Below are positions 61,730-64,000 of a stretch of DNA of 64,000 nucleotides, one piece after another. The stretch spans positions 620,001 to 684,000 of the forward strand of contig CP091731.1 of assembly GCA_022009935.1 (NCBI GenBank). The letters run 5' to 3'. Under the pieces are notes generated by a model. It ran no database searches. It was not told the origin of the DNA and saw nothing but the letters and a program-made list of their open reading frames with translations. The translations under genes and the position numbers were made by a program. This stretch comes from Candidatus Melainabacteria bacterium (lineage in GTDB: Bacteria; Cyanobacteriota; Vampirovibrionia; Gastranaerophilales; Gastranaerophilaceae). Within the stretch, counting starts at the first letter, position 1, and every line of letters starts with the position of its first letter.

Positions 61730-63052
61730 TTAACCAAAAATCATAACAATTATTAAAGCAACCATAAAAATTGGGATATTAAAATGTAAAAAAGTTGGAA
61801 TACAAGTATCAAAGATATGGTTATGTTGATTGTCCACATTCAAGCCGGAAGTTGGCCTAAAGTTGTATCGCTGGCCGGTGAGCCTGCATCTCCTAAGGCT
61901 GCAGAAGCTGAAAGCAAAACAACCGTTGAAATTTCACTTAAGCCTAATTTTATGCAAACGGGAATAAAAAACACAGCTAAAATAGGAATTGTTCCAAAGG
62001 ACGTTCCTATTCCCATTGTTATAACTAAGCCTAAAGTAAGCATAATTACTGAAGCGAGGATTTTATTATACATCATATAATTTGACAATTCATTGATTAA
62101 AAGGTTAATGCTGCCAGTTTCTTTTAAAACAGCTGCAAAACCTGCTGCAACAAGCATAACAAAAGCAACATAGCCCATAAGACATATACCTTCATTGATA
62201 AGTGCATCCATTTTGTGATGACTGACAGCTCTTGCCAAAAAAATTATCCCCAAACCGACCAAAGCACCCAAAGGCAATGAACCTGTTATAAGTTGCACAA
62301 TAAGAGTTACAAATGCGCCTAATATTGTTATATAGTGTTCTTTTGTCAATTTTTGTGTTTCATCGGCTTTGGTGTTTGAATTCAAACAAGCTATTGGCAC
62401 ATCTTTGTATACTCGTTCTTTACGATAAGTAATGAATACCGCAACAAGAAGCCCGACAAACATTGCCAACCCTATAACGCTATTATATTTCCAAATGTTT
62501 GTTTTGACGACATTATATCCGTTTTGAAACATATTATCAGCAATAAGCCCTTGAAAAATAAGTCCAAAACCGGCAGGAATTGCAATATATGGCGCTTTTA
62601 ATCCAAATGCAAGCGCACAACTTATATTTCTTCTATCCAATTTTAATTTGTTCATAAGTCCGATTAAAGGTGGGATTACAATTGGGATAAAAGCAATGTG
62701 AATAGGGATTAGATTTTGTGACATAACCGCGATTATGGTAAGTATAAAAAATCAAAGCATATTTATTATTATTTATTATTTTTGTTATCTTATTCCCAAG
62801 AACCTGAGCCAAGCCTGTATGTGCCATAGCAGCGGCAAAAGCACCCAAAAGTATATAACTCAATGCAGTTTCGCTGTTTGCTCCCATTCCGTTTATAAAT
62901 GTATTCATTACATCGTCAATTTTCATTCCTGATAGCAAGCCACCTGCAATTGCTGAAATAATTAATGATAAAAGCACATTAATCTTCATTAAACACAAAA
63001 GTGAAAGCAAAACCACCGACAATATCGCCGGATTTAATAATATATCCAACAC
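61730..63052 (-). CDS. Na+/H+ antiporter family protein (YuiF/NhaC-like)
   Basis: About 441 residues with breaks near 62745 and 61850. It has about eleven hydrophobic segments, for example NPAILSVVLLSLLCLM, LSLIISAIAGGLLSG, AMFVGLLVAVFITY, VAFVMLVAAGFAAVL and PILAVFFIPVCIKLG. Family-like motifs include GTSFGTIPILA, SASAALGDAGSPASDTTLG and the C-terminal continuation QHNHIFDTCIPTFLHF. The SD-rich motif before the end is typical of the IT superfamily Na+/H+ antiporters. It probably exchanges sodium for protons at the inner membrane. The exact substrate is not proven. It starts 65 bp after ftsY. Confidence 0.8.
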
Positions 63053-63117
63053 ATTTACCCAATCTTGTTTTCTATTTTCATAATAAATATATCAAAAATT
63101 TGAAAAAATGTAAAACT

Positions 63118-64000
63118 TTAAACAAACAAAGACTCAATAAACTCATTTTTGTCAAAATCTTTTATATCCTCAACCTTTTCGCCAACACCAATTAGCTTTA
63201 AAGGCAATTTATAATCTTTGGCTATGGAGATTATGACAGCACCTTTTGAAGAACCGTCAAGTTTTGTTAGAGCAACACCTGTTAAATTTGCAACTTCAAA
63301 AAACGTTTTCGCTTGATTTATTCCATTTTGTCCCATACTTGCATCAAGAACAAGCAAACTTTCTTTTAAACTGTCCTTTGCGTTTTTTATAATGACATTT
63401 TTTATTTTATTTAATTCTTCCATCAAATTATATTTATTTTGCAATCTACCGGCTGTGTCAATAATTAAGACATCGTAGTTTTTCATTTTTAGCTTTGCTT
63501 ATAGCTTCATACACAACACTTGATGGGTCTGCATTGTGTTTAAAAACAATATCTGCATTTATCCTTTCTGCCCAAATTTGAAGTTGTTCAACCGCTGCAG
63601 CGCGAAAAGTGTCGCCTGCTGAGAGCAAAACTTTTTGCCTTCTTTCTTAAACTTATTTGCAAGCTTGGCAATTAAAGTCGTTTTTCCAACACCATTTACA
63701 CCTGTTATTAAGTAAATATTAAGCTCGTTTTCATCGTAACGAAGCTTGTTATCGCCTGCATTGTCTAATATTTGACTAAATTCATTTTTCAAATATGATT
63801 TAATTTCAGACGGTTTTATAATATTTTGTTTTCTTAAATTATCAATAAGGTAAGAAGAAACACTAACACCCAAATCCGCTTTTATCAACATTTCTTCCAT
63901 ATCATCAAGTGTCAAATCGTCAAATTCTTCTTTACCGTTTGCATAAGACACAATGTCTGAAACTAAACTCTTACTTGTCTTTGAAAGAGTCTCCTTCAAG
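63118..64000 (-). CDS. ftsY: Signal recognition particle receptor FtsY (5' end outside the window)
   Basis: About 293 residues are in the window; the gene continues past 64000, since translation runs open to the edge with no clear start (only a TTG). FtsY docks the ribosome-SRP complex at the membrane. The N domain has LSKTSKSLVSDIVS, DDLTLDDMEEMLIKADLGV. The GTPase domain has ITGVNGVGKTTLIAKLA (P-loop), LSAGDTFRAAAVEQLQIWAE, VLIIDTAGRLQNK, TKLDGSSKGAVIISI and LIGVGEKVEDIKDFD. Breaks are near 63640, 63625 and 63490. Confidence 0.93.

Noticed and set aside
1..64000. CRISPR array or cas genes
   Set aside because: No regularly spaced 24-40 bp repeats with unique spacers were seen; the direct repeats at 33.3-33.8 kb are 130 bp and only two and a bit copies.

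Overview
Organism: a very AT-rich, Gram-negative-type, flagellated bacterium. The window holds the lipid A genes lpxD-lpxC-fabZ-lpxA, a heptosyltransferase-like GT9 enzyme, flagellar hook genes, LL-diaminopimelate aminotransferase, a ThiE with the N-terminal domain typical of cyanobacteria, and several lineage-type hypothetical proteins (for example one starting MGMSASQARYLSLTARK). Together these suggest the non-photosynthetic cyanobacterial sister class Vampirovibrionia/Melainabacteria, order Gastranaerophilales, which live in guts. This is inferred from gene content only; no rRNA is in the window.

Quality: almost every long gene, including essential ones (polA, hisS, pheS, efp, rpsU, clpC, ftsY), is broken by single-base shifts, mostly in A or T runs. 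I read these as consensus errors of a long-read assembly, not gene decay, and give each gene its full reconstructed span. Real damage is probably limited to the accC fragment (N-terminal ATP-grasp part absent), a umuC remnant and an IS30-family remnant.

Layout: 1-6.8 kb, end of a CODH/ACS corrinoid-protein-like gene, a small secreted protein, polA, a TPR protein, a Dus enzyme and a GIY-YIG protein. 7-9.4 kb, three minus-strand candidate surface/effector genes: two tandem paralogues and one with a (GATT)7 tract at its 5' end. 9.5-13.1 kb, fba, dapL, a sigma factor and rpsU. 13.2-16.1 kb, a glycine-zipper protein, a small conserved protein and a ZorA/ZorB-like proton-channel pair. 16-23 kb, a YkgJ-like protein, a class A PBP and two large lineage-type hypothetical proteins. 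22.7-26 kb, queH-thiE and SPFH/NfeD. 26-33 kb, clpC and the lipid A operon plus an M29 aminopeptidase. 33.2-33.8 kb, an unexplained repeat block. 33.8-38.7 kb, hisS, a small protein and mutL-purF. 39-49.7 kb, one long minus-strand run: amidase, efp, accB, accC fragment, GT9, methionine gamma-lyase-like, rluB, fliJ, fliK, flgD, flgE. 49.8-51.8 kb, umuC, a PQ-loop protein and a umuC remnant. 52.1-55.5 kb, a giant protein with ActA-like proline repeats, P-S-x-D repeats and a calpain-like end. 55.6-64 kb, an IS30 remnant, tRNA-Arg, pheS, a repeat protein, a double M16 peptidase, a Gln/Ser-rich protein, a Na+/H+ antiporter and ftsY.

Most notable: (1) the roughly 1,135-residue protein at 52.1-55.5 kb, which has three DFPPPPP motifs like ligands of host Ena/VASP EVH1 domains, about ten P-S-[N/D/E]-D repeats and a calpain-type QxxGNCW motif; (2) a 13-bp palindrome, TTTTGTAACAAAA, placed 73-92 bp upstream of six genes, mostly of these hypothetical proteins; (3) a ZorAB-like pair without the usual Zorya effectors; (4) a tetranucleotide tract that could phase-vary a membrane protein; (5) an exact SUMO-interaction-like VIDLT motif in a Gln/Ser-rich protein. 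Together these suggest a set of host-facing proteins that may share regulation.
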